Shown here: positions 24,031-36,600 of the stretch, in pieces
Layout of the letters: the number at the start of each line of letters is the position of its first letter
Numbering within the stretch: position 1 is the first letter of the stretch
Assembly: GCF_918797505.1 (NCBI RefSeq)
Contig: NC_092797.1
Location: 52,488,157 to 52,552,156, forward strand
Length of the DNA: 64,000 nucleotides
DNA from: Bemisia tabaci
Taxonomy: Eukaryota; Arthropoda; Insecta; Hemiptera; Aleyrodidae
Direction of reading: 5' to 3'
Position numbers and translations under genes: made by a program
Notes under the pieces: model-generated
Seen by the model: the letters and a program-made list of their open reading frames with translations, nothing else
Told to the model about the DNA's origin: nothing
The model's database searches: none

Positions 24031-25067
24031 CCAAATGGGGTGCCACACACGGGAACGCAGGTACGTCTCGTTTTTATACAATTCAGATGAGTTTTGCTGT
24101 TATAGCTATTTCAGCGATTTCATCTGAAAGAGATCAAACGAATTTTGAAGAAAACTCGATTTCGAAAAGACTTTTACTGGCTCTCTTCGCTATCACGGCA
24201 GAGCAGTAAAGTGAGGGCTACTTCATCCTTATCTTATCATCGCGGGAGTCATCCGGCTCTAGGTTGCCAGATTGTGTGGAAAAACCTGATATTTTACATC
24301 GAATTTCTAGGCAAGTTTGACCGAATGAAACAAATTAGTGCGACAGGTTCACATTTTAATTGAAGGGAAAAATTATCTATGTATGCCAATATAGGGATGT
24401 TTCCCTCCGCAGAAATTGTTACCAGCCATGCATAGTGCTGAAAAATCGGCCTATTTCCCATATCTAAACCAATCTAAAATATCTGCATTTTATCGTACAA
24501 TCCGACAACATTGCCGCAGTTATTACTAACACACTCTCACACGGTTTCTCGGATGTCCAGGAATGCTCTAAGCTCAGCGGTCAGCGAGTTGCCATTTGCT
24601 GATTTGAGTGATTTGCGGCACTTGCCAGTTGCCAGTCAAGACGTAGTTATTTATTACTCCATGGTCAAGATCTTGCATAAAGATGTGCTAGTTCAGCACT
24701 TCAGCGATTATTTGGGAAACAGCGTTTTTGAGCGTGAGGCGTGAGCGTGACTAAGAGACTTACACCAGCAGTGAGAGAGACCTACACTAGTTGTTGGAGT
24801 TGTACCATTCCACCATTATATGTTCTGTTTCTGCACGTGCGTGGAGGTTCTAAGTGCAAAAGTGCGGGGGAAAATCTATCCTTTTGACATGAGAATCCGT
24901 TTGATAGTGATATATCACATTAGTTTCGTTTTCATTTGACTATATTTTACCGCACTCTTTTGTGGTAGTGAATTACTTAGCCGCCCTAGCTTACCTAACT
25001 GACCTAACTCCTGTGCTCTGATGATAAGGGGCTTACAGCACGCACGGACTTGCGCAGCATTCATATC
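24031..25067 (+). promoter_or_regulatory. upstream region and leader of Hsp70 B
   Basis: The region shares no clear homology with the flank upstream of Hsp70 A except the last 100-130 bases (for example TAGTGAATTACTTA near 24966). TATATTTTA at about 24943 is a possible TATA box. No nGAAnnTTCn array was seen. A short frame at 24511-24744 has no recognisable motif. Confidence 0.4.
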
Positions 25068-26915
25068 ATGGAGAAACCAGCCATTGGAATTGATTTGGGA
25101 ACCACCCACTCTTGTGTGGGTGTGTGGCAGCACGGTAAAATTGAAATCATTGCCAATGACCAAGGTAATCGAATAACACCCAGCTATGTTGCTTTCTCAG
25201 ATGAACGTTTAATCGGAGATGCTGCCAAAACGCTAGCTCCTAGTAACGCAAAGAACACCATATATGATGCGAAACGCCTTATAGGCCGCAAATTTGATGA
25301 CCCTTTAGTACAGGCTGACATGAAGCATTGGCCCTTTACTGTAATCAACGATGCTGGGAATGCTAAATTGCGTGTCGAGTACAATGGAAGGGAGAGGGTA
25401 TTTGCGCCGGAAGAAATTAGTTCCATGGTCCTGTCAAAACTGAAAGAAACGGCTGAAGTTTATCTTGATTGTGAAATCACTGATGCTGTTATTACTGTTC
25501 CAGCGTACTTCAATGATTCTCAACGACAAGCCACTAAAGATGCAGGAACTATTGCAGGATTGAATGTATTGCGAATCATTAATGAGCCCACCGCGGCTGC
25601 CATTGCTTACGGTCTTGATCAAAACTTGAAAGGTAAACGGAACATCTTGGTTTTCGATTTGGGAGGTGGCACTTTTGATGTTTCTATTCTAACCATCGAT
25701 GAAGGTTCTTTATTTGAAGTAAAATCGACTGCTGGTGACACCCATTTGGGCGGCGAAGATTTTGACAGCCTTCTGGTGAATCATTTGGCCAAAGAATTCA
25801 AGCTGAAGCACAAGATAGATCTCACATCTAACTCCAGAGCACTATGTAGATTGAGGTCCGCTGCGGAACGGGCCAAATGCACTCTATCAGTGGCTTCAAC
25901 AGCCAACATTTTCATTGACAGTTTATTTGATGGTATTGATTTTCACTCATTCCTCACCAGGGCTAAGTTCGAAGACCTCTGTGGTGACTTGTTCCGAAAA
26001 ACATTAACTATCGTTGAGAAGGCCGTAACGGATGCTAAACTAGAAAAAGATGCCATTGATGATGTAGTCCTCGTTGGAGGTTCCTCGAGAATTCCGAAGG
26101 TCCAATCATTGCTCCAGAATTTCTTTGATGGTAAATCCCTGAAACATTCTATTCACCCAGATGAAGCTGTCGCTCATGGTGCTGCTGTGCTAGCTGCATC
26201 ACTGAGTGGAAATGATGACTTAAAAATTAAGGATGTAGTGTTGCATGATGTTACTCCTCTTTCCCTTGGAGTTGATACCGTAAACGACGTATTCAGTGTT
26301 ATCATTAAGAGAAATACCAGGATTCCATGCAAAATAACAACAGGATTTGTTACCACAGTAGACAACCAGGAAGTAGTAACCTTCTGTATCTATGAAGGGG
26401 AGCGTGCGGTAGCCTCTGAGAATCATTTGCTGGGTAAGGTTTCACTGCGAGGTATCAAAAGAGCACCCAAAGGTGTGACTAAGGTAGACGTCTCGTTTGA
26501 CTTGAATGAAGAGGGAATCCTTTCAGTTTCAGTTGAAGAAAGGGGCACTGACAAATCTGAAAACATTACGATCACCAATGAAAAGGGTCACTTATCCAAA
26601 GAAGACATCAGACGAATGATCAAAGAAGCTAAACGTTATAAAGAAGAAGATGACAAGCATTTAGCTCGATCTAGAGCTAGAAATCAACTAGAAGATTATA
26701 CTTACAAAATGATGCAGGAATTAGAAGCAGCAGAATCCGAGCTCTCCCAGGCTGACAAGAGTTGCCTGAAAGACGAAAGCGATAAAATCTGGGATTGGCT
26801 GAAGAAAAATCCTAAAGCTGGTCTAGGAGAATATAAACAGAAGTTGCAAGATATCCAGGAGAAGTGCCAGCCAATCATGAAAAAAATTCACAATGAAGAT
26901 GCGCTACTTGATTAA
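25068..26915 (+). CDS. Hsp70-family chaperone, copy B (divergent, no EEVD tail)
   Basis: An intronless paralogue of copy A with the same length (615 codons from [11 protein letters not shown]) and the same C-terminal ending DALLD. An upstream in-frame ATG at 25050 would add MRSIHI, but the 25068 start aligns with copy A and with Hsp70s in general. The ATPase motifs are intact: [40 protein letters not shown]. The linker is [14 protein letters not shown]. The ATPase domain and the lid are close to copy A. The peptide-binding part differs much more, notably after NTRIPCK ([15 protein letters not shown] here, against [15 protein letters not shown] in A). It is probably a functional chaperone, with either different clients or relaxed constraint in the peptide-binding domain. 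Confidence 0.95.
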   Translation: MEKPAIGIDLGTTHSCVGVWQHGKIEIIANDQGNRITPSYVAFSDERLIGDAAKTLAPSNAKNTIYDAKRLIGRKFDDPLVQADMKHWPFTVINDAGNAKLRVEYNGRERVFAPEEISSMVLSKLKETAEVYLDCEITDAVITVPAYFNDSQRQATKDAGTIAGLNVLRIINEPTAAAIAYGLDQNLKGKRNILVFDLGGGTFDVSILTIDEGSLFEVKSTAGDTHLGGEDFDSLLVNHLAKEFKLKHKIDLTSNSRALCRLRSAAERAKCTLSVASTANIFIDSLFDGIDFHSFLTRAKFEDLCGDLFRKTLTIVEKAVTDAKLEKDAIDDVVLVGGSSRIPKVQSLLQNFFDGKSLKHSIHPDEAVAHGAAVLAASLSGNDDLKIKDVVLHDVTPLSLGVDTVNDVFSVIIKRNTRIPCKITTGFVTTVDNQEVVTFCIYEGERAVASENHLLGKVSLRGIKRAPKGVTKVDVSFDLNEEGILSVSVEERGTDKSENITITNEKGHLSKEDIRRMIKEAKRYKEEDDKHLARSRARNQLEDYTYKMMQELEAAESELSQADKSCLKDESDKIWDWLKKNPKAGLGEYKQKLQDIQEKCQPIMKKIHNEDALLD

Positions 26916-27360
26916 GTGAGTCCCGTGGTGTGCTTTCTCATTCTGCTGTATCAAAACTTGAACTTTGAGTTATTTTGTCTTCATGATAATTGAATTTATA
27001 TTTAAATCTTGCTCAGAGAGAGCCTAATGATGTTGGACAGTTACCAGAACGGAGATGATAATTTTCACTGCTCTATCAATGTCAAAATTTGCGATCAGCC
27101 TGGATTGTAACATAATAACCCATGTTTCCATTGTCTCTCAAGTAATGGATTCATTGTCTGATCATGAATGGACTCATGTTTTCCCTCTGAAAAGTTATTT
27201 TTATATGTTTTAAGAATTATTTTCACATAGGTATACTTAAGAATTTTCGTTGCTATGGTAAATGTAAAATTAACTTTAGTTCTAATGTATTCTACTGACC
27301 CCTGACATCATTGCATAGTCTATGTACGTAGATCAGACCAATCTGTGAAAAGGGCATTTC

Positions 27361-27803
27361 AAGGTGATACTTCTTAGATTCTTGTCGTAGTGGAAAAGGC
27401 ATGCAATGTATCGGATCGATCAGGTCAAAACTCGTGGTAGCTTTTGACTTAATAGGGGAAAAAGGACGTCAACTCTTACGCGCGAATCTAAAGAATCATT
27501 TTCAGAAAAAAAAAATTCCTAAATTGAAAGAAATGAAATCAAGATTTGGATAGTTAAAAAGTTGGATTTGATACATTGGTCGATCAGTGAATCAAATGCG
27601 AAGTTTTTTTGTAGCCAAATCCTGCTTTCATTTTCTCCGAGTTTTGCAATTTTTTTCCTCGAGAATGATTCTTCAGACTCATGTGCAAGGGTTTACGTCC
27701 TGTTTTTGAATACGAAGGCGTAATCTGCCCAGACTTCTGACTCATCAATGCAATTTATTGCATGCTGGTTGAATCATACCAAGAACTCAGGACTAATCAC
27801 CTT
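27361..27803. repeat. decayed foldback element 3' of Hsp70 B
   Basis: It runs from AAGGTGATACTTC to GACTAATCACCTT and is the orthologue of 12491-12957. Internal partners such as GAAAGAAATGAAATC and CTGCTTTCATTTTCTC are still visible. It occupies the same distance downstream of the stop codon as in copy A. Confidence 0.78.
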
Positions 27804-30350
27804 GAAGCTCTTTGTGAATCGTGCGTTTGATGCTGGGCAAGAAGCTGTTAGCTCTGATTTGGGCTCTGTATGATGTTGTCTGAACTGCATCACTCAGACC
27901 AATCTGGTCAATGTGTATTTTTGCTCACTAGGGAAAACTTGCTGATCACGTTTTCTTAAAATGAGAGCTATGTTTGTCCACACTAAACTTCGGACTCAGC
28001 CGATATTGCAAATGAAAAATGTGTATCACTGCTGAGCAATAAGCTGAAAATGTCGAAAGGTGTTCAAAACAAATTTCTCACCAATAGACCCGCTTTTAAG
28101 GGCATATGTTCTCCTTCTGTATGATGAGTTAAATTAAAATACGTATTCAACACTGAAAATACATGTTACAAATTTAGAAAAAAATTAGTCGGCCAATTAT
28201 TTCCTGGTGGCTGGGCAATATTGAATTAAAAAAACTAAACTGCAGCAACCCAAATCACAGCCAGTGGTACCTCGCTCAGCATTCTTCAAAGTCTTCTTGA
28301 TCCATTTAAGGGTCATTATCTGCCTTAATCAGAGTGGAATTTGAAAATTCATCGCACTTCCTAATAAATGTCTTCCTTAGCACCCTAGTGTGCAATCTGA
28401 AAGATATTCATCCCAAATTGGATGTATTATAGACCAGGTTTTACCCTTCATAGCTCGACTAGCAGGTGGTTCTATAGTTTTTGCGAAAAAGAACAGTTTC
28501 TTAGCACTGTTTTGGTTTTCATGTTTCACTTTTGAAAGGTGTATTCCTGAAGCAACTTCTTTAAATATGTACCTGTTGTGTATATCATCAGCTAAGAGTA
28601 AAAAATAAATTCTCTGTTACAATATTCGGATACTTAGACATGTATTTAATCAAACATAAGAAAACGGTCATTTTTGTGAGAAACCATGATACCACTGTCC
28701 AACTGATTGTGAGCTGAACAAAGAAGAGTTAAATGTTTCCACGCATCCAATTTTGGATGAAGAAGACATGGATTGAACTATTTTAAGTGCTGATTTAGAC
28801 AGGGTACAAGGTAATTTCTAATTTGAGCCTTCAGGGGCAGGAAATGGACCATAATGAGACAGATCATTTGAAGAGAAGTGTTTCCTAGGTGTAAGTAAGG
28901 GTTCTCTTAAAGTATGATGCAAAAACCTAATAACAGAAAATGAAAGTCTCTGAGAAATTTTTAGTACAGAATATTTATTAGAAGAAAATGTCCATCGTTT
29001 TTGCTCAAATATCAAAAGAGTGAATGGATGTGATGTAAGGGTGTGTTCTCCAAGCAAATATCAAACCTTGGTTTTTTCCAATAATCTCTCTGGGAAAGCC
29101 CGCACTTTGATTCCAGATGAACTAAATATTGAGCTTCTGGTTCCGGATCCTCTAAATCTCTCTTTCTAATCGTTCTTAATTTCCTTTCATTGCGTTTTTC
29201 ATCAACTAAGAATTGGTCAGCATATTTTTTTGTAAATACCTCTCCGTTTTCGTCGATAGAAATGTTTAGTTCCTAAGTTTGTTAGTTAGGTTCTTAAACG
29301 TTTTTCATTTCATATTGGAATTAATTACAGTTTATTTTTGAAGCAGATCAAATTGTTCTGTCACTCTTATCACTGTTCTTGTTCTTTAAGTAATTAATAA
29401 ATTTTGTACCTACTTCTTAATTTGCCTTTTTTTATCTGAAAATGTACATATTGTTTTATTGGTATTAAGCAAATTCATAGAGCTAAGTTATCTGAACTGA
29501 CAACATGCTTTCGGAAAATGAAAAAGAGACAGCCAGGGATGCAGATTAATTTTCGCTCGCGAATTTTTGGCCGAGATTAAACCTCCTAATTTTTTCAATC
29601 ACACATTACAAAATAAAGACCCGAAATTTTGAGAAAATGTTCAAAACAATGTTTACAATCGAAGCGCTGGGGGAGGAAGGGCACTTCTTGGCTGCGGTCT
29701 CAGAATCTCCACCAACATTTCATCCATCATAAGAGGAGCAAATACCTTTATTTCGTCGAAACTTTTACTGCATATTCCTCTTAATTTCACAATGTTCTGA
29801 TCGATTAATTCCAGAAAAATCACACATTCGTCTTTCTTTAAATTTAAATAAGCAGCAGAGATTCTGCAACACCGCAAAGAAAAAGTGCCCCTCCTAGATG
29901 CAGCAACTCAATTGTAAAATTATGGTTCAGGTTTTAATAGTTTTCTCTGTCTTCATGAATGCACTCAAAAATCATACACTTTTTGCATCCTGAGGGTGTG
30001 TTGGTTTAATCATTTGCTTTAAAGGAAATTAAACATTTAAGCTCATCAGTAGGTAGTGAATGTTGTTTTGAGGTCACTACAGTTGAATGTTGCTTCTACA
30101 CTTAATTAGAGAGAGGGAATAAATGAGACCTTTTTGCATCAGAAGTTGCTACAAAAAACTATCAACTCCATTTTGCGAAGCCCAGGAAACGAAAAGCTTG
30201 AAAAAGAACCCTTGAAATTTTGTCGTAACTTGACAACAGTTAGAAACTCCAAGCTTTGTTGTCGCCACTAGAAGCTAGGCCAAATTGCAGACGTTGTAGC
30301 AAATTTCTCTTCGTTTCGGTGAGACTGTCACGTCCTCGTACAACGAAAGT

Positions 30351-30609
30351 TGGATTGCATTTTGCAATAAAGAACCAAGAGTATTCCAATGTTACTAGAA
30401 CTGTGCAACTTACATTTCTTGCAATAAAATTGCTGGAACCTTGCAAAAAATTAAATCTACAATGGTAATTTTTGTATTGAATTAATATTTTTTTCTTGAG
30501 TAAAGATAAAACTGGTTTAGATGATCAGTTTATATTTGCAAGGTAAACAATATTTTGCACAATCTTGGCAACATTGGAAGGCTTGTGGTTCCTTTTTGGA
30601 AAAAGTAAT
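30351..30609. mobile_element. MITE of the TGGATTGCATTTTGC family (copy 2)
   Basis: The left end is TGGATTGCATTTTGCAA. The inner arms GTTACTAGAACTGTGCAAC and GCACAATCTTGGCAAC pair, and the right arm carries GTGGTTCCTTTTTGG. The right terminus has decayed. Confidence 0.65.
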
Positions 30610-30830
30610 CTAGTTAATAATGTATTTCTCGATTTCTGGTAATATATCTCGAAATTTTTAACGGAACTTATAATTACCAAAGTAATCGCCAAGACTAATA
30701 ATAAAAATCAGGCTCCATAAATAAATTTTACGATGTAATTTTTTTTAAATTCTAATTTTAGTGACACCAGCAATGTGCTCCCCACTTTACAGAGGCCACA
30801 CTGATAATGAGGTGGTCGAGCCAAGACCAG

Positions 30831-31829
30831 GGCTTTGCAAGGGGAGAAAATAGAGAGAAAGCTGACCAAAATCTGGCCTATCCAAATGCATTAGTCCACG
30901 TGACGTAAGTCAGGAAATGCGATGCCCGAAGCTGAGTTTAACTTAGGTATCGGCAAATGCTGTTTCCCCGCCTGGCTACGTCATCAGGGCCTGCCAAAAT
31001 TATCCTTTCCAACGGGTTCAGGGTTCCATTTTTTGCATTTTCGAAACGGGATTTCTTTGCCCTTTAGGTGTGAAAGACATCTGAAAAAATTTCCAGAGGC
31101 TTACAGAGATCCTCGCGGTTACAGATCTAAACCCAAAGTGAGGACCTTTTTTTATTTTTTTTTCCTTTATTTATTTATTCATTGATTCTAAAAATCTCAT
31201 CGTCGTACAAACTAGACACTATTTCAAACCACCTGTACCGCATCAATCGACCTCCTTATCGTTGGACGAAAACATAAGTTTGAAATAAGACTTGAGGTTC
31301 ATATTTGTAGAACTGAAAAATACAAGTAGAGATAGAAGCAATGAAGAGGGACAAATATAGTGCCTCACAAAAATTCAATAGGACGGTTGTGTTGCACACA
31401 AAATCGCATAAGACAGACAAACAAAATAATTTTTTTAACCAATGGGGGGGGGGGGGGGGGTTGAGGTTTTTATTGCCAGAGTTGACTTTTTCTTGGTGAG
31501 CTGCGCAAGTCTCATTACCAGAATCTATGCAATTACTAGAAATGTCTGTCCATCGTCTTGTCTGAGCCTCTGTTAATTAGATATTAACAGAGGACACTAC
31601 AAGAGATCATCTGTGTGCACTGCAATTCTACACACAAATGCGCACATTCTATGCGAAATCCAAAGAGGAAGTTCATTGTGATTTTTGGTTTTCAAACCTG
31701 ATAAGTGATCCATTTTCCTACCATGAAAATCCATGACAGAGCTTAAAAGCTTTCCATTATTCTTTTTTTGAGCGGTTTTCAAGAACTTCAAGATGCTACT
31801 TTCTACGTTGCAATTATGTACACAATGCA
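30831..31829. other. no supported gene; possible exon at 31065-31137
   Basis: There is a G-run of about 15 at 31446-31460 and a T-rich tract at 31146-31180. A segment reading CERHLKKFPEAYRDPRGYRS lies between a plausible acceptor (CCCTTTAG, ending 31063) and a donor (GTGAGG at 31138). In phase it could join the candidate exon at 31830. I do not recognise the protein and rate this weak. Confidence 0.25.
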
Positions 31830-32311
31830 GAATTACCTACACTTTTTGAACTATTCTGCCCTCGAAAATCTCTATTGCTGTGGAAAAGAGAAAGTAGTAG
31901 ACAAATGTTACTTGCCTGAAGTTACGGACTCGGAGAGATGGTTAGTTTTACTTGAGATATACAAACCTCAATAGGTAAAATTTTCAATTTGAAGCTTCAC
32001 TTGGTGTTAAATTGTATTAAAATCGTGGACAGCGCATTTTTTTTTAGACCATTTCAATTTTTGTACCTACCTGTCAGTTTACAGTCTAATTTTACCACCA
32101 ATCCTGCTGCTTTTTGTGGCATGTCTCTGTAGCAAAGTTTTGATCATATTTTATATTAAACTCTATCAAAGAAATCAACCAATAACAAGGAACTGAAGTC
32201 GAACGGTTTGTACTGCATTTGAATTTGTCTCACTATCTCTCCTGCCCAAAAATCTAAGGCTGCTTTTTTTTTTTGTTCCAGGGTTGAAGTGAAATTCGAG
32301 GAGACGAACTA
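31830..32311 (+). CDS. candidate 3' end of a small two-exon gene, unknown product
   Basis: Exon 31830-31940 follows an acceptor (ACAATGCAG). It reads in frame through LPEVTDSERW and ends at a donor GTTAGT. The second exon 32282-32311 follows a strong pyrimidine tract with TTCCAG, completes the Trp codon, and adds VEVKFEETN before a stop. Phase agrees across the 341-base intron, which is the only positive evidence. I recognise no domain. The sequence is rich in Leu, Tyr and Cys at the start and acidic at the end. The 5' exons are not established. It could be chance. Confidence 0.3.
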
Positions 32312-33621
32312 AAATTTGTAGTATGTGCTGCCTGTAACAATAGTTGTAGATGTATGAGAAGACACCAATGACACAGTGAACACGCTCCGAAGAAATTCCC
32401 TGCTTTTTAAACTGACATCGAGGGATATAGTAACCTGAAGTTGCTGCAGAAGCTGAGACTACTAAGTGGGTTTTGAGGTAAAAATTTCAGTCCATATCCA
32501 TTGCTGAGTAGGTTTAAAAGAGATTTCACCATAAAATCTTGTGGGAAATGAATTAATAGTAAAAAAGAAATGAAATCGAAATAAATAAATAAAAAAAAAA
32601 CTTTTAAAACATTTTTATTAAGTTTTTTGAATTGTGTTATTTCCCTCGGACCTTCATTTAGTCACCTTAAATTTTTGGAGCTAGTGTAAGATAAGTTCAC
32701 AGTTGTTTACTTTCCACTTGCAAATGACTGCGTTGCCACCATCCAGTGGCGATCAAGGATCGACTTAAAGGAACAGCGACAATATGCTGCCATTGTATGC
32801 TGAAACTGAAAACTAATAACCTTTGAGAGAATTTTGATAAAGTCCACTCCACGTGATAGAAGTAAACAACTGCTAATTTATCTGATTCAATCTTTAGTTT
32901 AATTTTGAAGGGCTGTATCTTTCAGCTAGTTACCGAAAGAGTTGAAAGAAATCTTTATCAAAGCTGAGTCGCCAAATTTGTTCATCAAGGTATTAAAAGA
33001 ACACTTTTTACAAAACCCTCTCCACACCTTGCAAGAGTCTTTAAATATGTAAAATTACTCTTTTTTATAAATTTTTCCAATCTGACTTGTACTGAACCTT
33101 TATGTTCAGGCTAATGTACTAAGCTTTGCAAATAAATAAATAAATTATGAACGTCGTGCAAATTATGTTCAAGTGCAAAAATTATGCATTGCTAATCCAA
33201 GTTTTCTAGCAGTCTGAGACCTGGAAATTTGGGGAATTTACATCGACCTGGAAAAGTTAGGGAACTCTTAGAAAAAGCTAGGGAATTCAATTTTGTGAGC
33301 AGATTTTAAAAACTCGACATAAATAAATAAATAACAACAAAAAAAGAAAAAAAAAAAATTAGTGGCAGTATTGTTCAAGGGGTAAAGAAAGTCAGGGAAT
33401 TCTAAACGTTCGAGTCAGGGAAAGTTAGGGAATCTATAAGTGAAGAAATTTTGAAAACCCTGGAATCTTTCCCTCTTCACTCCAAGATCCAAGTGGGCGC
33501 TTAAATTGGAATGACTCTTTAAAATTCGATTAACACCAATTCAGAACTTGATTCTTTTTTCTTTCAGCTTGGGCTTCAAAAAAGAGAAAATATCCTTCAA
33601 ATCTTCCTGTTTTAATTTCAG
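32312..33621. other. no supported gene; transposon tail and degenerate repeats
   Basis: The AT-rich stretch contains CAAATAAATAAATAAATTA near 33128-33147, which looks like the 3' tail of a retroposon. A region at 33210-33440 is full of GGGAATT and GTTAGGGAA motifs, of the kind also seen near 49720-49990. No coding frame is convincing. Confidence 0.5.
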
Positions 33622-36600
33622 ATTCGAGCTGTAAAAGATTCGATTGATACAAAAGTAGAATTTCTATCTGAAGAAAATATAATGGAAAGTTTGAAAGGAG
33701 GCACTGACATGTTTGGGGATTGCACGAGCATCAAACTTGGGGAAAATCTAGGAATCAAGGAAGAAATCGGGGATTACTCCGAAAATGGTAAGCCTCCCAA
33801 TTTTCTGCTCTTTTTTTGTGATAAGTTGAGCCACTTTAAAGTAGGAAAAGTTCTAAGCTGGCAATTGACCTCTGAGAAGAAAATAGTTACCTTGAATAAT
33901 ATTGTGACGAGCTTTGAATGAAAATTAAGGTCTTTTCAGTGCGCATTTGGTGAGAAAATATTTCAATGAGAATTGGCTGATAGTTGGAATTGATAGACAA
34001 AGCAATAGGCAATGAAGACATAAGGAGTATGGAATGATTCGATTGATTGAAATGGGTGGTTCTTTAAGCTGATGGAAAAAATGATGGACTAATGAAAGGG
34101 TCTCTCGAGGGTTGCCGTTACTTAGTCTATTACCTTTTTCCTTTGTCCATTGCAACCACCCGCTTCCACCAATAGAATCCCTTCTCATCCTTTTGTCTTA
34201 TTTTTCCATTGCTTCGTCTATCAATTTCAACAATCAGCCCGCTGATCCCCTTTTAAGAAAAGTATCATAAGTTTCATTGAGTTCAAGTTTCACAAGTTCA
34301 AAATCGAGTGTTTACTTATTTTCAAGTCCTCAAATACTAGCTCACACCGAAATAGTATTAAAAAAATAATAAAATAATATTTTTTGATAATTAAAAATCA
34401 ATGATTACCAAAGAAAAACTGTTTACGTTGATAGGGAGGTGTATCTCAAGGCCAAGGCCAAGTTTGGCAAGGATGGGACGTTTTTTCTCTGTTTTCATTG
34501 CGTTTTTAGTTATTTTTAACTTGATAACTTACAGCTGGTTGCTTGCACCACGAACACCTTGAAAAAAATAAGAAAAAAATGGGGGAATTAGTGGACAAAT
34601 TAAGATCCTCCGTCAAACTTTTTAAAAATGAAGTGAAACTGTTGGTCCCCAGTAGACTTTAGATCCCGGAAAAATTCTTTAAATTCTTTTTTTGACTATT
34701 TAAATCTTTTTTTAATTTTTTCTCTCCATGTTCCTTCTTTTTTTTACATTTCTGAAAGTTTACATATTTTATTGAGATAATGCTACGAAGTCTATTCTAT
34801 AACAACTTTCCATAAACAATACAGTCTGACATGTAGTAATAATTAAAAAAAATTAAACACATGAATTTTTCCGGAATCTAAAGTCTACTGGGGACCAACA
34901 GTTTCACTTCATTTTTAAAAAGTTTGACGGAGGATCTTAATTTGTCCACTAATTCCCCATTTTTGACCACTGTGCGATGTAAATTTGTGAAGCTGAACAC
35001 AATTCCATGCATTGATGACCGATAAGAACATTGTTAGCCATAAAAACTGCAGCAGACGGACAATTTCACTTCCATTTCTAAAAATTTGACAAAGAATCCT
35101 GATGTGTCGACGATTTCTCCCCATTTTGGACCACTGTGAGACCAAAATTTTTGAAACTGAACACAGTTAAATGCTTGGGGGCCCAATGAGAACATTTACA
35201 GCCGAAACCCATCAAAGGTGTAACTTTTTTGTCCATTTTTCCCGTCTTTTTGCTGTAGAAATGCTGTCCAGAATGATGGCGATTTGGCAACTTTGCCCCC
35301 TCATTTCTCAAAAACCGTGCGTATACTCAAGCTAAAATTTTAACCTCGAGTTTTAGGGTATCATAAGGTATCGTTTGGGTCCGGTTTCAGAAAAATCCCC
35401 GTTGGCCCAAATTGTGCCATTCTTGGCGTCGCTCTTTGGCTGCTTCTCAGCCTGTTACCAACCAATCACTTCCTAATAATCGAAGTATTTAATCTGCTAA
35501 ACATATCAGGGCCCCAGAGGACCTAATTTTAAAACAAACTGAGCAATTGAGGGATTGATGAGGGCCATTAAAGCCTTTCTCCCTACTCTACTGGGGGGGG
35601 GGGGGCTGTTGCCTCTGTTGCGACCCCGGCAGCGCCTCTTGCCGTGGTGACAGGGAACGGTGGTGTCAATACACCACAATCTAATCTCTGTTTGATGCTT
35701 CGTTTAGCACTCTTTTCTTTATGCTTTGATTAGCATATTTGTCTCAACCCCCCCCCCCCCTCCCCCCGGTTTATGTCGTGTAATTGTTTGTTGGAAGTTC
35801 TAGGGTCATGAATTTCCCACTCTTAATATTTCCACAGGATTAGGTGTTTTTCTCCTTAGTCAAGTTGTAACAAATTTTGTTAATAACCCTGCGTAAATAA
35901 ATTCAGTGTACTCTAAATAATTAACTTATGGTGGACTGTTAGGTCTGAGACACCACCATATTAGTGAGATGGTAGGAAAGATTAGACGGTAAAGAGTTGT
36001 ACTTGAATGTTTTCAGAAACAATCGAATAATCAATTTAAGTAGTTTATAATTTGTACTAGTTTAAAATAGGGAGATAGATTATGAATGTCAATGTCACTT
36101 TTGTGTTTATTATGTACCTTTACATCAATAGTCAAACAAACAAAAAAAAAACCTTCAGTCGAATCGTTTCAAACTCTGCTTTAAAAATTTAGCTTTTGAC
36201 TTCTGACTGAAATATGTATTATTTTTTTGTTGTTACCAGAAACCAGCTCTGCAAGTTATCCAACAAAAAGCATCCGTCAGAATAGCATCTTTGGAGATCC
36301 AGGTGGCAATATTTCTATAAATACCTCCCTCACTCCAGCTTGGATGAAAACTGAAGAAGTTTCTCCCAGTACACAGCTAATATGCTCGGTGGTTGAGCCA
36401 AAGATGGAAGTTGAAGAACGAAGAATTACTCGTGAACTGGTTGTCATGTGTCCAAAATATATAAGTAAGGAACCAAATAATGTTGTCTTCCTATGTAAAA
36501 ATAATGATTTTGACACTGATCCTGATATTAAAAATGTAAAGAGTGATCAATCTGATGGTAATAGACATCTGAATCAAAGTGCAGAACCCTGTCAAGAACG

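Larger units (their letters stand above)
26916..30830. repeat. Hsp70 array, intergenic unit 3 (3' flank of Hsp70 B, shortened)
   Basis: It matches unit 2 from just after the stop codon to about 30110 (unit 2 about 16900). It then jumps to sequence equivalent to unit 2 about 19670-20160 (unit 1 about 4530-4975), ending near 30830. About 2.8 kb present in unit 2 is missing. It lacks the foldback of 14304 and the MITE of 16495, and gains the MITE at 30351. No gene was seen; GC content and codon-like patterns are absent. Confidence 0.82.

Noticed and set aside
33925..34188. Minus-strand ORF in the zinc-finger intron
   Set aside because: It has no recognisable domain and lies in repeat-like sequence with ATTAGTCCATCATTTTT words seen in mobile elements. 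There is no splice context.
35578..35771. G-run and C-run as quadruplex or promoter signal
   Set aside because: Mononucleotide runs occur throughout as parts of transposon arms. There is no further structure here.
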